Origin: Skermanella sp. TT6
GTDB taxonomy: Bacteria; Pseudomonadota; Alphaproteobacteria; Azospirillales; Azospirillaceae
Direction of reading: 5' to 3'
DNA: 64,000 nucleotides
Assembly: GCF_016653635.2 (NCBI RefSeq)
Contig: NZ_CP067420.1
Coordinates: 2,198,501 to 2,262,500 of the forward strand
Every line of letters begins with the position of its first letter. The first letter of the stretch is position 1. The notes under the pieces are model-generated. The model made no database searches and was not told the origin of the DNA. It was given only the letters and a program-made list of their open reading frames with translations. Shown in pieces: positions 27,184-35,774 of the stretch. The translations under genes and the position numbers were made by a program.

Positions 27184-27543
27184 TTGAGGAGAGCGGGTTT
27201 GCTGGCGCTGGCCGCGTCGATGCTTCTTCACATCCAAGCGGCCGAAGCCCAACTGCTGTTCGGCAGCCGCCTGGGCGAGGCGCATTACCGGGGGGACGAC
27301 ACCAAGATCATCATGGGCGTCGGGGCGGACATGCTGCGCAACGCCCCCGACGGCGAGACTCGGCCCTGGTCCAACCCGCAGACCGGGAACGCCGGGACCA
27401 TAACCATGATCCGGAGCTATGAGCGGAACGGATTGCCCTGCCGCGACGCCAAGCTCACCAGCGACGTGGGACAGCGGAGCGTGGTGTATGTGCTTCCGGT
27501 CTGCCGGATCGCGGACGGGACCTGGAAGTTCGCGTCGCGCTGA
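27184..27543 (+). CDS. Surface-antigen-like exported protein (RT0821/Lpp0805 type)
   Basis: Small exported protein. The TTG at 27184, preceded by GGGAGGG, gives a signal peptide (RRAGLLALAASMLLHIQA, cut near AEAQ) and a mature part of about 95 residues. WSNPQTGNAGTITMIRSYE followed by GLPCRDAKLT and CRIADGTWKF is the layout of the RT0821/Lpp0805 (17-kDa-antigen-related) surface protein family. A longer in-frame start at 27055 lacks a ribosome-binding site. It is 4 bp upstream of the mscS gene and so probably first in that operon. Confidence 0.72.
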   Translation: MRRAGLLALAASMLLHIQAAEAQLLFGSRLGEAHYRGDDTKIIMGVGADMLRNAPDGETRPWSNPQTGNAGTITMIRSYERNGLPCRDAKLTSDVGQRSVVYVLPVCRIADGTWKFASR

Positions 27544-27547
27544 CGTC

Positions 27548-29686
27548 ATGATGGTGTTGGTCCGGCTGATCTTCCTGGTGCTCCTTCTGGGTGCCGGGAC
27601 CGGTCCCGGCGTCGCGTCCGCCCAACCGGCCGGACCGCCATCCGCCGCAGGTATCGATGCCGTGATGCAGGCTTTTCCCGACGGGCTGACGTCCGCCCAG
27701 GCTGACGCCCTGCTTGCCGTCATGGATGGCGAGCAGGTCCGCGCCGCCCTGCGCGACAGGCTGCTGGGGGAAATCCGGGACCGCGCCGCGGCTCCCCGGC
27801 CCGCCAGTCTCCTGGCTTTCTATGCCGGACGCCTGGATGCCGTGGCCAGGTCCTATCCGCTCATACCGGCGGCGCTCGCCGATGCCTTCGAACGGCCGAA
27901 CGGGCGCGACGCTGCCATCCGGCCGTTGCGTCTCGTGGCGTCGCTGGCCCTGCTGTTCGCGGCCGGTACCCTCGTCTGGGCCGCCCTGAGCCGGCTGCTT
28001 CCATCGGCGCCGGGCAGCGTGCTGCGGAACGTCGCCCGCGATCTGCTGCGGATCGCGGGGTTCATCGCCGGCCTTCTGCTGGCTTATGCGATCCTGCGTC
28101 CGACCCATCCCGCGGCCCCCGCGATCTTCCTCGCGGCGCTCCAGGCCGCGCTGACGGTGCTGGTCGCCGACCTGGCCTTCCGGCTCCTCTGCGCCCCCGG
28201 ACGAGCGGACCTCAGGCTCCTCCCCGTGGAGGACGGGGCCGCCGCGGCGATCCGCCGGTCGGGCGTGTGGGTCGCCGTCCTGAGTGCCGCGCTGCTCGGC
28301 CTGTTCGATCTGCTCAACGCGCTCGGCATGGCCTACGACCCGCTGATCGCCCTGATGCTGCCGGTCAGCACATTTCCGTTCCTGTATCTGGCGGTCCAGC
28401 TCTGGAGCCGGCGCCAAGCCATCGCCGCGATCATCGGCGGCTACCTGGACCTCGACCTCCGGGCCAGCCGCGGCATCGGCACCGGCCTGGTTCTGGCGAC
28501 CGTCTACCTTGCCGGCCTCTGGCTGACCCTCGCCGCGGCGGCCCTGCGGCTGGAGCCCGGAACGGGCCTCCGCCTGCTGGCAAGCTTCGCCCTGGCGGCC
28601 GCGGTTCCCATGGCCGCCTTGCTGCTCCATCGCCCGATCGCCCGGTTCCACGCGGCGGCCGATGCCGGCGACGGCGACGGGTCCGCCATCACGGTGCGGC
28701 TGATGCGGGCCGTCTGGACTGCCCTGCTGGTGCTGGCGGTGGTCGCGACCGCCCTCATCTGGGGATTCGACGCGGAACGGCAGACCGGCCCGTTCGGATT
28801 GGCGCTGCGGCTGCTGTTCGACGCCGGCGTGGTGCTGCTGCTCGGCTATGTGGGCTGGGCGCTGCTGGTCCGGAGCTTCGACCGCCTCATCGCGTCCCAG
28901 AACGATCGCGACCGCCGGACCGCCCAGCGCATGGCGACCCTGCTGCCGCTGGTCCGCAAGTTCCTCCAGGTTTCGCTCGTCGCCGTCGTCGTGATGATCG
29001 TGCTGTCCTCCCTGGGGATCGCCATCGGGCCGCTCCTGGCGGGCGCCGGCGTGGTGGGCATCGCGATCGGGCTGGGTGCCCAGTCGACCATCGCCGACAT
29101 CCTGTCGGGAATCTTCTTCCTGCTGAAGGACGCCTTCCATATCGGCGACTATGTCGAGGTCGGCCAGCTCCGGGGCACCGTGGAGAACATTTCGCTTCGC
29201 TCCCTCAAGCTGCGCCACCACCGGGGTGCGATCCACACGCTGCCCTTCGGCCAGATCCGGGCGCTGACCAACTACACCCGGGACTGGGCGCTGATGCGGC
29301 TGGAGTTCCGCGTACCGCCGGAAACCGACCTGGGCCTGGTCAAGAAGTTGATCAAGCGGATCGGCGCCGAACTGTCCGAAGACCCGGAGATGGGGCCCAG
29401 CTTCATCGAGCCGCTGAAATCCCAGGGCGTCCGCCGGGTCGAGGACGACGCGGTGATCATCGGCGTCAAGTACATCGCCAAGCCCGGAGAGCAGTTCACC
29501 ATCCGCCGCGAGGCCTATCAGAGGATCATAAAGGCGTTCAACGAGAACGGCATCGACCTGGTCGGCCGGGGGGTGGTCGTCCGGGTCGACGATCCGAACG
29601 CCGCCAGCCGCGCCGTCGGGTTCGCGGCGGTCGAGGCGATCCGGGATCCGCTCGGCGGCCGGACGCAAGCGAAGGAGCAGGCATGA
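27548..29686 (+). CDS. Large MscS-family mechanosensitive channel
   Basis: Mechanosensitive ion channel, 712 aa, much longer than E. coli MscS (286 aa). A signal peptide (MMVLVRLIFLVLLLGAGTG) and a helical periplasmic region precede roughly ten membrane segments. The C-terminal MscS core starts at about residue 475 with the Gly/Ala-rich pore helix GAGVVGIAIGLGAQSTIADI and GIFFLLKDAFHIGDYVEVG. The cytoplasmic vestibule follows. The extra N-terminal helices resemble YbdG/YnaI-like or MscK-like channels. The stop overlaps the next gene by ATGA. Its usual job is relief of turgor; aqpZ nearby suits osmotic function but is not in the operon. Confidence 0.9.
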   Translation: MMVLVRLIFLVLLLGAGTGPGVASAQPAGPPSAAGIDAVMQAFPDGLTSAQADALLAVMDGEQVRAALRDRLLGEIRDRAAAPRPASLLAFYAGRLDAVARSYPLIPAALADAFERPNGRDAAIRPLRLVASLALLFAAGTLVWAALSRLLPSAPGSVLRNVARDLLRIAGFIAGLLLAYAILRPTHPAAPAIFLAALQAALTVLVADLAFRLLCAPGRADLRLLPVEDGAAAAIRRSGVWVAVLSAALLGLFDLLNALGMAYDPLIALMLPVSTFPFLYLAVQLWSRRQAIAAIIGGYLDLDLRASRGIGTGLVLATVYLAGLWLTLAAAALRLEPGTGLRLLASFALAAAVPMAALLLHRPIARFHAAADAGDGDGSAITVRLMRAVWTALLVLAVVATALIWGFDAERQTGPFGLALRLLFDAGVVLLLGYVGWALLVRSFDRLIASQNDRDRRTAQRMATLLPLVRKFLQVSLVAVVVMIVLSSLGIAIGPLLAGAGVVGIAIGLGAQSTIADILSGIFFLLKDAFHIGDYVEVGQLRGTVENISLRSLKLRHHRGAIHTLPFGQIRALTNYTRDWALMRLEFRVPPETDLGLVKKLIKRIGAELSEDPEMGPSFIEPLKSQGVRRVEDDAVIIGVKYIAKPGEQFTIRREAYQRIIKAFNENGIDLVGRGVVVRVDDPNAASRAVGFAAVEAIRDPLGGRTQAKEQA

Positions 29687-30249
29687 GCGACGGGCGCATC
29701 ATCATCGCGCGCTGGCGGGATTGGGCGGGGACGGGGCTGGAGCACCTGGTGCTCCAGGAAACGCCGCAGGGTATCGTCGCGGAGGCGACGGTCATCGCCA
29801 CGTCGGACCCCGGCGAGCGGTTCGCGCTTACCTACCGCGTCTCCTGCGATCCCACGTGGCGGGTCAGGACGCTGGAGGTGCGGCTGATCGGCTCCGCCCG
29901 GTCGCTGCACATCGCCGGCGACGGGGCAGGGGCGTGGACGACCGCGACCGGCACGCCTATCGGGCCTCTCCAGGGGGCGATAGACGTCGATCTCGCCGTC
30001 ACGCCGTTCACCAACACCCTGCCGATCCGCCGGCTCGGGCTGCGCGCCGGCGAGAGCGCCGATATCCTGGTCGCCTATGTGTCGCCTCCCGATCTGTCCG
30101 TGACCGCCGGCCGCCAGCGCTACACCTGCCTGGAGCCTGGCCGGCTGTATCGCTACGAATCCCTGGACGGCGACTTCGCGCGGGATGTCGAGGTGGATGG
30201 CGACGGGCTCGTCGTCGAATACCCGGATCTGTTCCGGCGCATCGCGTAG
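29683..30249 (+). CDS. Putative glycolipid-binding domain protein (PF06475 type)
   Basis: Cytoplasmic-looking 188-aa protein with no signal peptide or membrane span. ARWRDWAGTGLEHLVLQE at the N-terminus, WRVRTLEVRLIG, then the central DVDLAVTPFTNTLPIRRL and a C-terminal RQRYTCLEPGRLYRYESL match the putative glycolipid-binding family (PF06475; Pseudomonas PA1994 type). The real ligand is not established for the family. It overlaps the mscS stop by 4 bp, so it is translationally coupled to the channel. Confidence 0.78.
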   Translation: MSDGRIIIARWRDWAGTGLEHLVLQETPQGIVAEATVIATSDPGERFALTYRVSCDPTWRVRTLEVRLIGSARSLHIAGDGAGAWTTATGTPIGPLQGAIDVDLAVTPFTNTLPIRRLGLRAGESADILVAYVSPPDLSVTAGRQRYTCLEPGRLYRYESLDGDFARDVEVDGDGLVVEYPDLFRRIA

Positions 30250-30260
30250 CGGAGGCCGCC

Positions 30261-31079
30261 GTGGCGCCGACGGGGGAGCCGACCGACGGGGAGATCCTCG
30301 ACCATCTCGACGCCATCTGTGCCACCGAGGCCTTCCGGCGGGCGACCCGGTGCAGGAACTTCCTGCGCTACGTGGTCGAGGAGACGTTGGCGGGCCGCAC
30401 CGACCGAATCAAGGCCTACGCGATCGCCGTGTCCGTCCTGGGGCGGGACGAAAGCTTCGATCCCCAGGCCGATCCCGTCGTCCGCATCGAAGCCGGGCAT
30501 TTGCGCCGGCGGCTGGAACATTACTACCTGACCGACGGGAGCGCCTGCACCGTCCGGATCGAGTTGCCGAAAGGATCCTACGTCCCCGTCTTCGTTCGCA
30601 TCGCTCCACCCGTGGAGGAACGGAGGCCGCCACCCGCATTCGGACGGCGGCGGACGGCGCTCGGCGGCACGGTCCTCGCCTTGGGCCTGCTGGCCCTGCT
30701 CGGCGGCGACACCGGAGGCGGCGTCCCGGTGCGGACCGTTCAGGTCAATGCCTTTGTTCCGCTCGACGGGATGGGGGCCGACATGGCATCGGGCCTGCAG
30801 GACGAATTGAAGCGGACCCTGACGGGTAACCCGTATCTGTTGGTAGTGGACGAACGGCATGCCCCCGGCGCGCCGGGAGCCGACTTGATCCTGGAGGGCA
30901 GCGTCCGCGTCGTGGACGGCCGGATCCGCGTCAATGCCCGCATGATGGAGACGCGGACGGCACGCTACATCTGGGCTGAAGGCTTCGACGTCTCACCGGG
31001 AGAGATGCCGCTGCTCGACCATCAGGCGAGGGTCGCCGAAGCGATCGCGCAAAGGGCCTGCCGATCCTTCGGGCACTGA
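30261..31079 (+). CDS. Membrane-anchored winged-helix/TolB-like protein (paralog 2)
   Basis: 272-aa paralog of the protein encoded at 26033-26944. A GTG start at 30261 follows CGGAGG, 11 bp after the preceding stop. The N-terminal domain (about residues 10-107) has FRRATRCRNFLRYVVEET, RIEAGHLRRRLEHYYL and LPKGSYVPVF. A single hydrophobic helix (TALGGTVLALGLLALLGG) precedes a shorter TolB/FlgO-like part (VQVNAFVPLDGMGADMASG, ARYIWAEGFD). The layout suggests a ToxR/CadC-like tethered regulator with a periplasmic sensor; this is inference. It is the last gene of the surface-antigen/mscS/glycolipid operon. The open frame upstream to 29721 is a shadow. Confidence 0.65.
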   Translation: MAPTGEPTDGEILDHLDAICATEAFRRATRCRNFLRYVVEETLAGRTDRIKAYAIAVSVLGRDESFDPQADPVVRIEAGHLRRRLEHYYLTDGSACTVRIELPKGSYVPVFVRIAPPVEERRPPPAFGRRRTALGGTVLALGLLALLGGDTGGGVPVRTVQVNAFVPLDGMGADMASGLQDELKRTLTGNPYLLVVDERHAPGAPGADLILEGSVRVVDGRIRVNARMMETRTARYIWAEGFDVSPGEMPLLDHQARVAEAIAQRACRSFGH

Positions 31080-31280
31080 TCCCACGGGGGCCGGCCCCCA
31101 TCCGCGGAACGGCCTAGACCCGGTCGCGGACGTCCGTTCCAACGGCGGGATGCTCGGCCGTCGGATGCGCGAGAGCGAAAAAGAAAAATCCGCGTCGATA
31201 AAGATTTGATGGGAACAATGAAGGAGGTTTTGAAATACACAGGGGCAGCAAAGAAGCCATCATGCGAGGAGAACAGCATC

Positions 31281-32159
31281 ATGAGGCGCCTCCAGCTTTT
31301 CTCGATCCTAGGAGCCTTTCTCGTCACCTCTTTGAGCTCGGCGAGCGCATTCGCGAAAGACCCCATTCGGATCGGTCTCAACAACTGGGCGGAGGCGATC
31401 GCCGTCAGCCACATGTGGCAGCAGGTGCTGGAGGAGAAAGGCTATGAGGTCGAACTGAAGACCGTCGAGAAGGCGATCCTCTACACCGGGCTTTCCACCA
31501 ACGCCATCGACCTGGCGCTCGAGATCTGGATGCCGACCACCGATGCCGCCTATTACGAGCGCTTCAAGGACAGGATCGATCTGCACGAGTCCTGGTACCA
31601 CGGCGCCCGCCTCGGCCTTGCCGTGCCGGCCTACATGGAAATCGGCAGCATCGAGGATCTCAAGGACAAGGCGGCCACCTTCGGCGACGGCCGCTCGTCC
31701 GACAGGATCGTCGGCATCGAGGCCGGCTCCTCCCTGATGGCCATGACGGAGGAGGCGATCAAGACCTACGGGCTGGACTACAACCTGGTGACCTCGTCCG
31801 AAATGGCCATGATCAGCACTCTGGACCGGGCCTACCGCCAGGAAGAGCCGGTGGTCGTGACGCTGTGGAGCCCCCACTGGGTCTTCGCGAAATACGACCT
31901 CAAGTATCTTCAGGATCCCCGCAACGCCTACGGTGCGACCGACGACATCCACTTCATGTCGCGGAAAGGCTTCGCCGAGGACTTCCCCGAAGTCCTCGGC
32001 TGGCTGAACGCCTGGAGCATGGACGACGACAGCCTGGGGACCCTGATGGCGGAGGTGAGCGAGGCCGAATCGCCCGAGGAGGGGGTCAGGACATGGATCG
32101 CCGCCAACCGGTCCCTGGTGGACGGCTGGCTGGATTCGCGGCAGTCCGCGCAGAACTGA
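31281..32159 (+). CDS. Glycine-betaine/choline-type ABC transporter substrate-binding protein
   Basis: Periplasmic solute-binding protein of the OpuAC family (292 aa) for a quaternary ammonium or related compound. The ATG at 31281 has GAGGAG upstream and opens a signal peptide (RRLQLFSILGAFLVTSLSSA). The mature part starts near AKDPIRIGLNNWAEAIAVSH, with aromatic residues in LALEIWMPTTDAAYYERF and VVVTLWSPHWVFAKYD that in this family form the ligand cage. No permease or ATPase gene is adjacent, so it is an orphan here. It is 21 bp upstream of an oxygenase gene and likely co-transcribed. Confidence 0.85.
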   Translation: MRRLQLFSILGAFLVTSLSSASAFAKDPIRIGLNNWAEAIAVSHMWQQVLEEKGYEVELKTVEKAILYTGLSTNAIDLALEIWMPTTDAAYYERFKDRIDLHESWYHGARLGLAVPAYMEIGSIEDLKDKAATFGDGRSSDRIVGIEAGSSLMAMTEEAIKTYGLDYNLVTSSEMAMISTLDRAYRQEEPVVVTLWSPHWVFAKYDLKYLQDPRNAYGATDDIHFMSRKGFAEDFPEVLGWLNAWSMDDDSLGTLMAEVSEAESPEEGVRTWIAANRSLVDGWLDSRQSAQN

Positions 32160-32180
32160 CCCCGGGCCGGAGAGGCGGAG

Positions 32181-33203
32181 ATGCAGCATACATTCGATGA
32201 AATTCCGGTGATCGATACCTCTCCCCTGTTCCAAGGCGGAGACGGGGCCGGAAAGCCTGGCCGCGACGGCGTGGATCGCGCGATCGGCGGAGCCTGCGAG
32301 GAGATCGGCTTCTTCGTGATATCGGGGGCGGCGCTTCGGGAGTTCGCGCCGCCCGGGCGGCTCGCCAGCCTTTTCCGCTTCTTCGACCTGCCGGAAGAGC
32401 GGAAACGGCCGCTGGCGCGGCGGCGCTTCGTCCCGGCCAACACCAACAGCTACCGGGGCTACTTCCCCACCGTCGACGGCGACCTGTCGTTCAAGGAGGG
32501 GATCGACGTCGGGCCGGAGTTCGTTCACGGCGATCCGCGCTATCCCCTGGAACATCCGCTGATCGAACGCAACGTCTGGCCGGACGAGGCGGACCTGCCC
32601 GGCTGGCGGGCCGAGATCGGCGCTCACTACGCGGCCATGACGGACCTGGGCAGGATCCTGATGCGTTCCATGGCCCGCTACCTGGGCCTGGAGGAGGGGT
32701 GGTTCGATCCGCACTTCGAAGCGACCAACTCGACCCTGCGCCTGCTGCATTACCCGCCGCGGACCGACGCGTCCCTGGTGGGCGTGGCCGACGGACATGT
32801 CGTCCATGACGGCGTCCGGCGGCCCGTCATGGCGGAGAACCACGTGGACTCCGGCCTGCTGACGCTGCTCTATCAGGACGACACCGGCGGGCTCCAGGTC
32901 CGCAACGGCGCCGGCCGGTGGATCGACGTTCCGCCGCTGGCGGACTCGTTCGTGGTGAACCTCGGCGGGGCGCTCCAGCACTGGACAGACCGGCGCTTCG
33001 TCGCGACCGCGCATCGCGTGCTGGGCGACGGGCGCGAGCGCTTCTCCGCGCCGTTCTTCTTCGAACCCGCGGTCGATGCGGTGATGCATCCGATCCCGTC
33101 GGCGGAAAGACCGCCCCATCTCGAACCGATCCGCTACGGCGAGCACCTTATCCGCGCGATGCAGTCCTTCGTCGAGACCCGGGGCGTGGCGACCAAGTCC
33201 TGA
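32181..33203 (+). CDS. Isopenicillin-N-synthase-family Fe(II)/2-oxoglutarate oxygenase
   Basis: Non-heme iron oxygenase, 340 aa. The N-terminal domain (IPVIDTSPLF, CEEIGFFVISG) and the catalytic jelly roll are both present. The iron ligands fit the His-x-Asp...His pattern: AENHVDSGLLTLLYQD and then ATAHRVLGDGRERFSAPFF, with the Arg-x-Ser that binds 2-oxoglutarate. The substrate is unknown; bacterial members often act on small molecules. Because it follows a quaternary-ammonium-type binding protein in the same likely transcript, a role in catabolising or modifying that ligand is possible but only inferred. Confidence 0.88.
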   Translation: MQHTFDEIPVIDTSPLFQGGDGAGKPGRDGVDRAIGGACEEIGFFVISGAALREFAPPGRLASLFRFFDLPEERKRPLARRRFVPANTNSYRGYFPTVDGDLSFKEGIDVGPEFVHGDPRYPLEHPLIERNVWPDEADLPGWRAEIGAHYAAMTDLGRILMRSMARYLGLEEGWFDPHFEATNSTLRLLHYPPRTDASLVGVADGHVVHDGVRRPVMAENHVDSGLLTLLYQDDTGGLQVRNGAGRWIDVPPLADSFVVNLGGALQHWTDRRFVATAHRVLGDGRERFSAPFFFEPAVDAVMHPIPSAERPPHLEPIRYGEHLIRAMQSFVETRGVATKS

Positions 33204-33227
33204 CGGCCACCCAACGCCCGGCCTTCC

Positions 33228-35522
33228 TCAGCTACATTTCGAATAGCCGCAGTTCGGGCATTGGTCGCACCCTTCCTGGCGGACTAGTCCGGGCTGGCCG
33301 CATTGCGGGCACTGGCGCTGGTGGCCGCCCGGCGCGCCGACCGCCCGGCGCACGGGTTCCGCCGTCCCGCCGCCCTCGCCGTGTTCGGGCAGGAAGCCGA
33401 TCCCGATCATGTGCCGCTCGATCACCTCGCCGATGGCGGCCAGCAGCGAGGGAACGTAGCGGCCGTTCATCCATTGGCCGCCGCGCGGGTCGAACACCGC
33501 CTTCAGCTCCTCCACCACGAAGGCGATGTCGCCGCCGCGCCGGAACACCGCGCTGATCATGCGCGTCAGCGCCACGGTCCAGGCATAATGCTCCATGTTC
33601 TTGGAGTTTATGAAGACTTCGAACGGCCTCCGCCGCCCGTCCTGGATGATGTCGTTCAGGGTGATGTAGAGGGCGTGGTCGCTCTCCGGCCAGCGGACCT
33701 TGTAGGTTTGCCCGGGAAGCACGTCCGGCCGGTCGAGCGGCTGGGTCATGTAGACCACGGCGCCCGCATCCTGCACCGTTGCCGGAGTGGATGGCGCGGC
33801 AGGCGGAGTCTTGGCTTTCTCCTCCGCCTTCTTCACCGAGAGCACCGAACCGGTCACCTCGTTGGGGCGGTATGTCGTGCAGCCCTTGCAGCCAAGCTCG
33901 AAGGCGTGGACATAGACATCCTTGAACGACTCGAACGACAGGTCCTCGGGGCAGTTGATCGTCTTGGAAATGCTGCTGTCGACGTATTTCTGGGCGACCG
34001 CCTGCATCACCACATGGTCGGCCGGGCTGAGCGCCTGCACGTCGACGAAGTAGTCGGGCAGGGGAGCCTGCTCCCCGAACATCTGCCGGAACAGCCGGAA
34101 GGCATGGTCGGAGACCTCCTCCTGACGGCGCGAGCCGTCGGGCATCAGCACGTTCCGGTCGTAGCTGTAGGCGAAGACGGGCTCGATCCCGGACGAGATG
34201 TTGTCGGCGAACAGCGAGATCGTGCCGGTCGGCGCGATCGACGTCAGTAGCGCGTTGCGCAGGCCATACGCCGCTATGGCGTCGCGTACGTCCGTGTCGA
34301 GCGTCAGCGCATTGGCGCCCGCCAGGAACTTCTCCGCGTCGAACAGCGGAAAGCTGCCCTTCTCGGCGGCAAGCCGGGTCGAGGCCAGATAGGCGTGCCG
34401 GCGCAGGGCCGCCAGCCACTGCTCCGTCAGGGCGACCGCCTGCTCGCTGCCGTAGCGCGCCCGGCACAGGATCAGGGCATCGGCCAATCCCGTGACACCC
34501 AGCCCGATCCGCCGCTTCGCCTTCGCCTCCGCCAATTGCTCGGGCAGCGGGAAGCGGGAGGCATCGACCACGTTGTCCATCATGCGGACGGCCAAGGGCA
34601 CCAATTCCGCCAGACGGTCCATATCCAGGTGCGCCTGCTCGGTGAATGGCTTCCGGACAAGCGCCGCGAGGTTGATCGATCCCAGCAGACAGGCGCCATA
34701 GGGCGGCAGCGGCTGCTCCCCGCATGGATTGGTTGCAGAGATATCCTCAACGTACCACAGATTATTGTGTTGGTTGATCCGGTCGATGAAGATGACGCCC
34801 GGTTCGGCATAGGCGTATGTCGCCCGCATGATGCGGTCCCACAGGTCGCGGGCCTGCAGGGTCTTGAAGACGGTGCCGTTGAAGGTGAGCGGCCAAGCGT
34901 CGTCCTGGCGGACCGCCGTCATGAAGGCGTCGGTCACCAGGACCGACAGGTTGAACATCCGCAGGCGCCCGGCTTCGCGCTTCGCCTCGACGAAGGCTTC
35001 GATATCCGGGTGGTCGCATCGCAGGGTCGCCATCATGGCGCCGCGCCGGTGTCCGGCGCTCATGATCGTGCGGCACATGGCGTCCCACACGTCCATGAAG
35101 GACAGCGGGCCGGAGGCGTCGGCCCCCACGCCCAGCACCGCGGCGCCCTTGGGGCGGAGCGTCGAGAAGTCGTAGCCGATGCCGCCGCCCTGCTGCATGG
35201 TCAGCGCCGCTTCCCGCAGGTGGGCGAAGATGCCGCCCATGTCGTCCGGAATCCGTCCCATGACGAAGCAATTGAACAGGGTGACGTTGCGTCCGGTACC
35301 GGCGCCCGCGAGGATCCGGCCGGCGGGCAGGAACTGGTAGTCGGCCAGCGCTTCGGCGAATCGGGGGACCCACGCTGCGGGATCTCTTTCGGGCTCGGCC
35401 AGGGCCTTGGCCACGCGCGTCCAAGTGTCGCTGACCGTTTTGTCCACAGGCTGCCCGTCAAGCAGCTTCAACCGGTATTTCATATCCCAGATCTGCTGGG
35501 ATATGGCTGCCACCGAGGTCAT
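33228..35522 (-). CDS. nrdJ: Adenosylcobalamin-dependent (class II) ribonucleotide reductase
   Basis: Makes deoxyribonucleotides using adenosylcobalamin, with no second subunit needed. It has 764 aa. NVTLFNCFVMG carries one active-site Cys, and the motif ATNPCGEQPLPPYGACLLGS holds the N-x-C-x-E catalytic triad. GLRNALLTSIAPTGTISLFA follows. The C-terminal third includes a TSCPD-type domain and ends in a zinc-ribbon-like tail (CPQCGQ...CDQCPNCGYSKC), probably the reducing Cys region. The enzyme shares its B12 need with Ecm at 58.6 kb; the adenosyltransferase is at 52.6 kb. I saw no cobalamin riboswitch upstream. Confidence 0.95.
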   Translation of the reverse strand: MTSVAAISQQIWDMKYRLKLLDGQPVDKTVSDTWTRVAKALAEPERDPAAWVPRFAEALADYQFLPAGRILAGAGTGRNVTLFNCFVMGRIPDDMGGIFAHLREAALTMQQGGGIGYDFSTLRPKGAAVLGVGADASGPLSFMDVWDAMCRTIMSAGHRRGAMMATLRCDHPDIEAFVEAKREAGRLRMFNLSVLVTDAFMTAVRQDDAWPLTFNGTVFKTLQARDLWDRIMRATYAYAEPGVIFIDRINQHNNLWYVEDISATNPCGEQPLPPYGACLLGSINLAALVRKPFTEQAHLDMDRLAELVPLAVRMMDNVVDASRFPLPEQLAEAKAKRRIGLGVTGLADALILCRARYGSEQAVALTEQWLAALRRHAYLASTRLAAEKGSFPLFDAEKFLAGANALTLDTDVRDAIAAYGLRNALLTSIAPTGTISLFADNISSGIEPVFAYSYDRNVLMPDGSRRQEEVSDHAFRLFRQMFGEQAPLPDYFVDVQALSPADHVVMQAVAQKYVDSSISKTINCPEDLSFESFKDVYVHAFELGCKGCTTYRPNEVTGSVLSVKKAEEKAKTPPAAPSTPATVQDAGAVVYMTQPLDRPDVLPGQTYKVRWPESDHALYITLNDIIQDGRRRPFEVFINSKNMEHYAWTVALTRMISAVFRRGGDIAFVVEELKAVFDPRGGQWMNGRYVPSLLAAIGEVIERHMIGIGFLPEHGEGGGTAEPVRRAVGAPGGHQRQCPQCGQPGLVRQEGCDQCPNCGYSKCS

Positions 35523-35742
35523 GCTGGTCTCCGTCCGCCACCGCTCCTGGCTGCGATGAAAACGTCAAACTTATTGTTCAACAAGGATTTTCGTGGAGTT
35601 CTTCAGGCCTATCCGGAAAATTGGTGTCTTTGTCCGCCCGGGTCAAGCCGATTTTGTTCCCGATATGTTCTTAAGGCGGTCGTAAACCGGACAGATCGGC
35701 CGGTATTGCACGCGAGCCGCATCCGGTGCAACGCCGACGCGC

Positions 35743-35763
35743 ACATCCACAGAGTTTTCCACA
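35743..35763 (+). promoter_or_regulatory. two DnaA-box-like sequences upstream of nrdJ
   Basis: ACATCCACA (35743-35751) and TTTTCCACA (35755-35763) each differ slightly from TTATCCACA and lie 12 bp apart, in the 252-bp gap upstream of nrdJ. DnaA control of ribonucleotide reductase genes is known in E. coli. Two weak sites make this tentative. Confidence 0.25.
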
Positions 35764-35774
35764 GGCTGAAAAAG

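Noticed and set aside
35523-35774. cobalamin riboswitch upstream of nrdJ
   Set aside because: Expected for a B12-dependent enzyme, but no B12 box-like core is seen on the minus strand. A covariance search would settle it.
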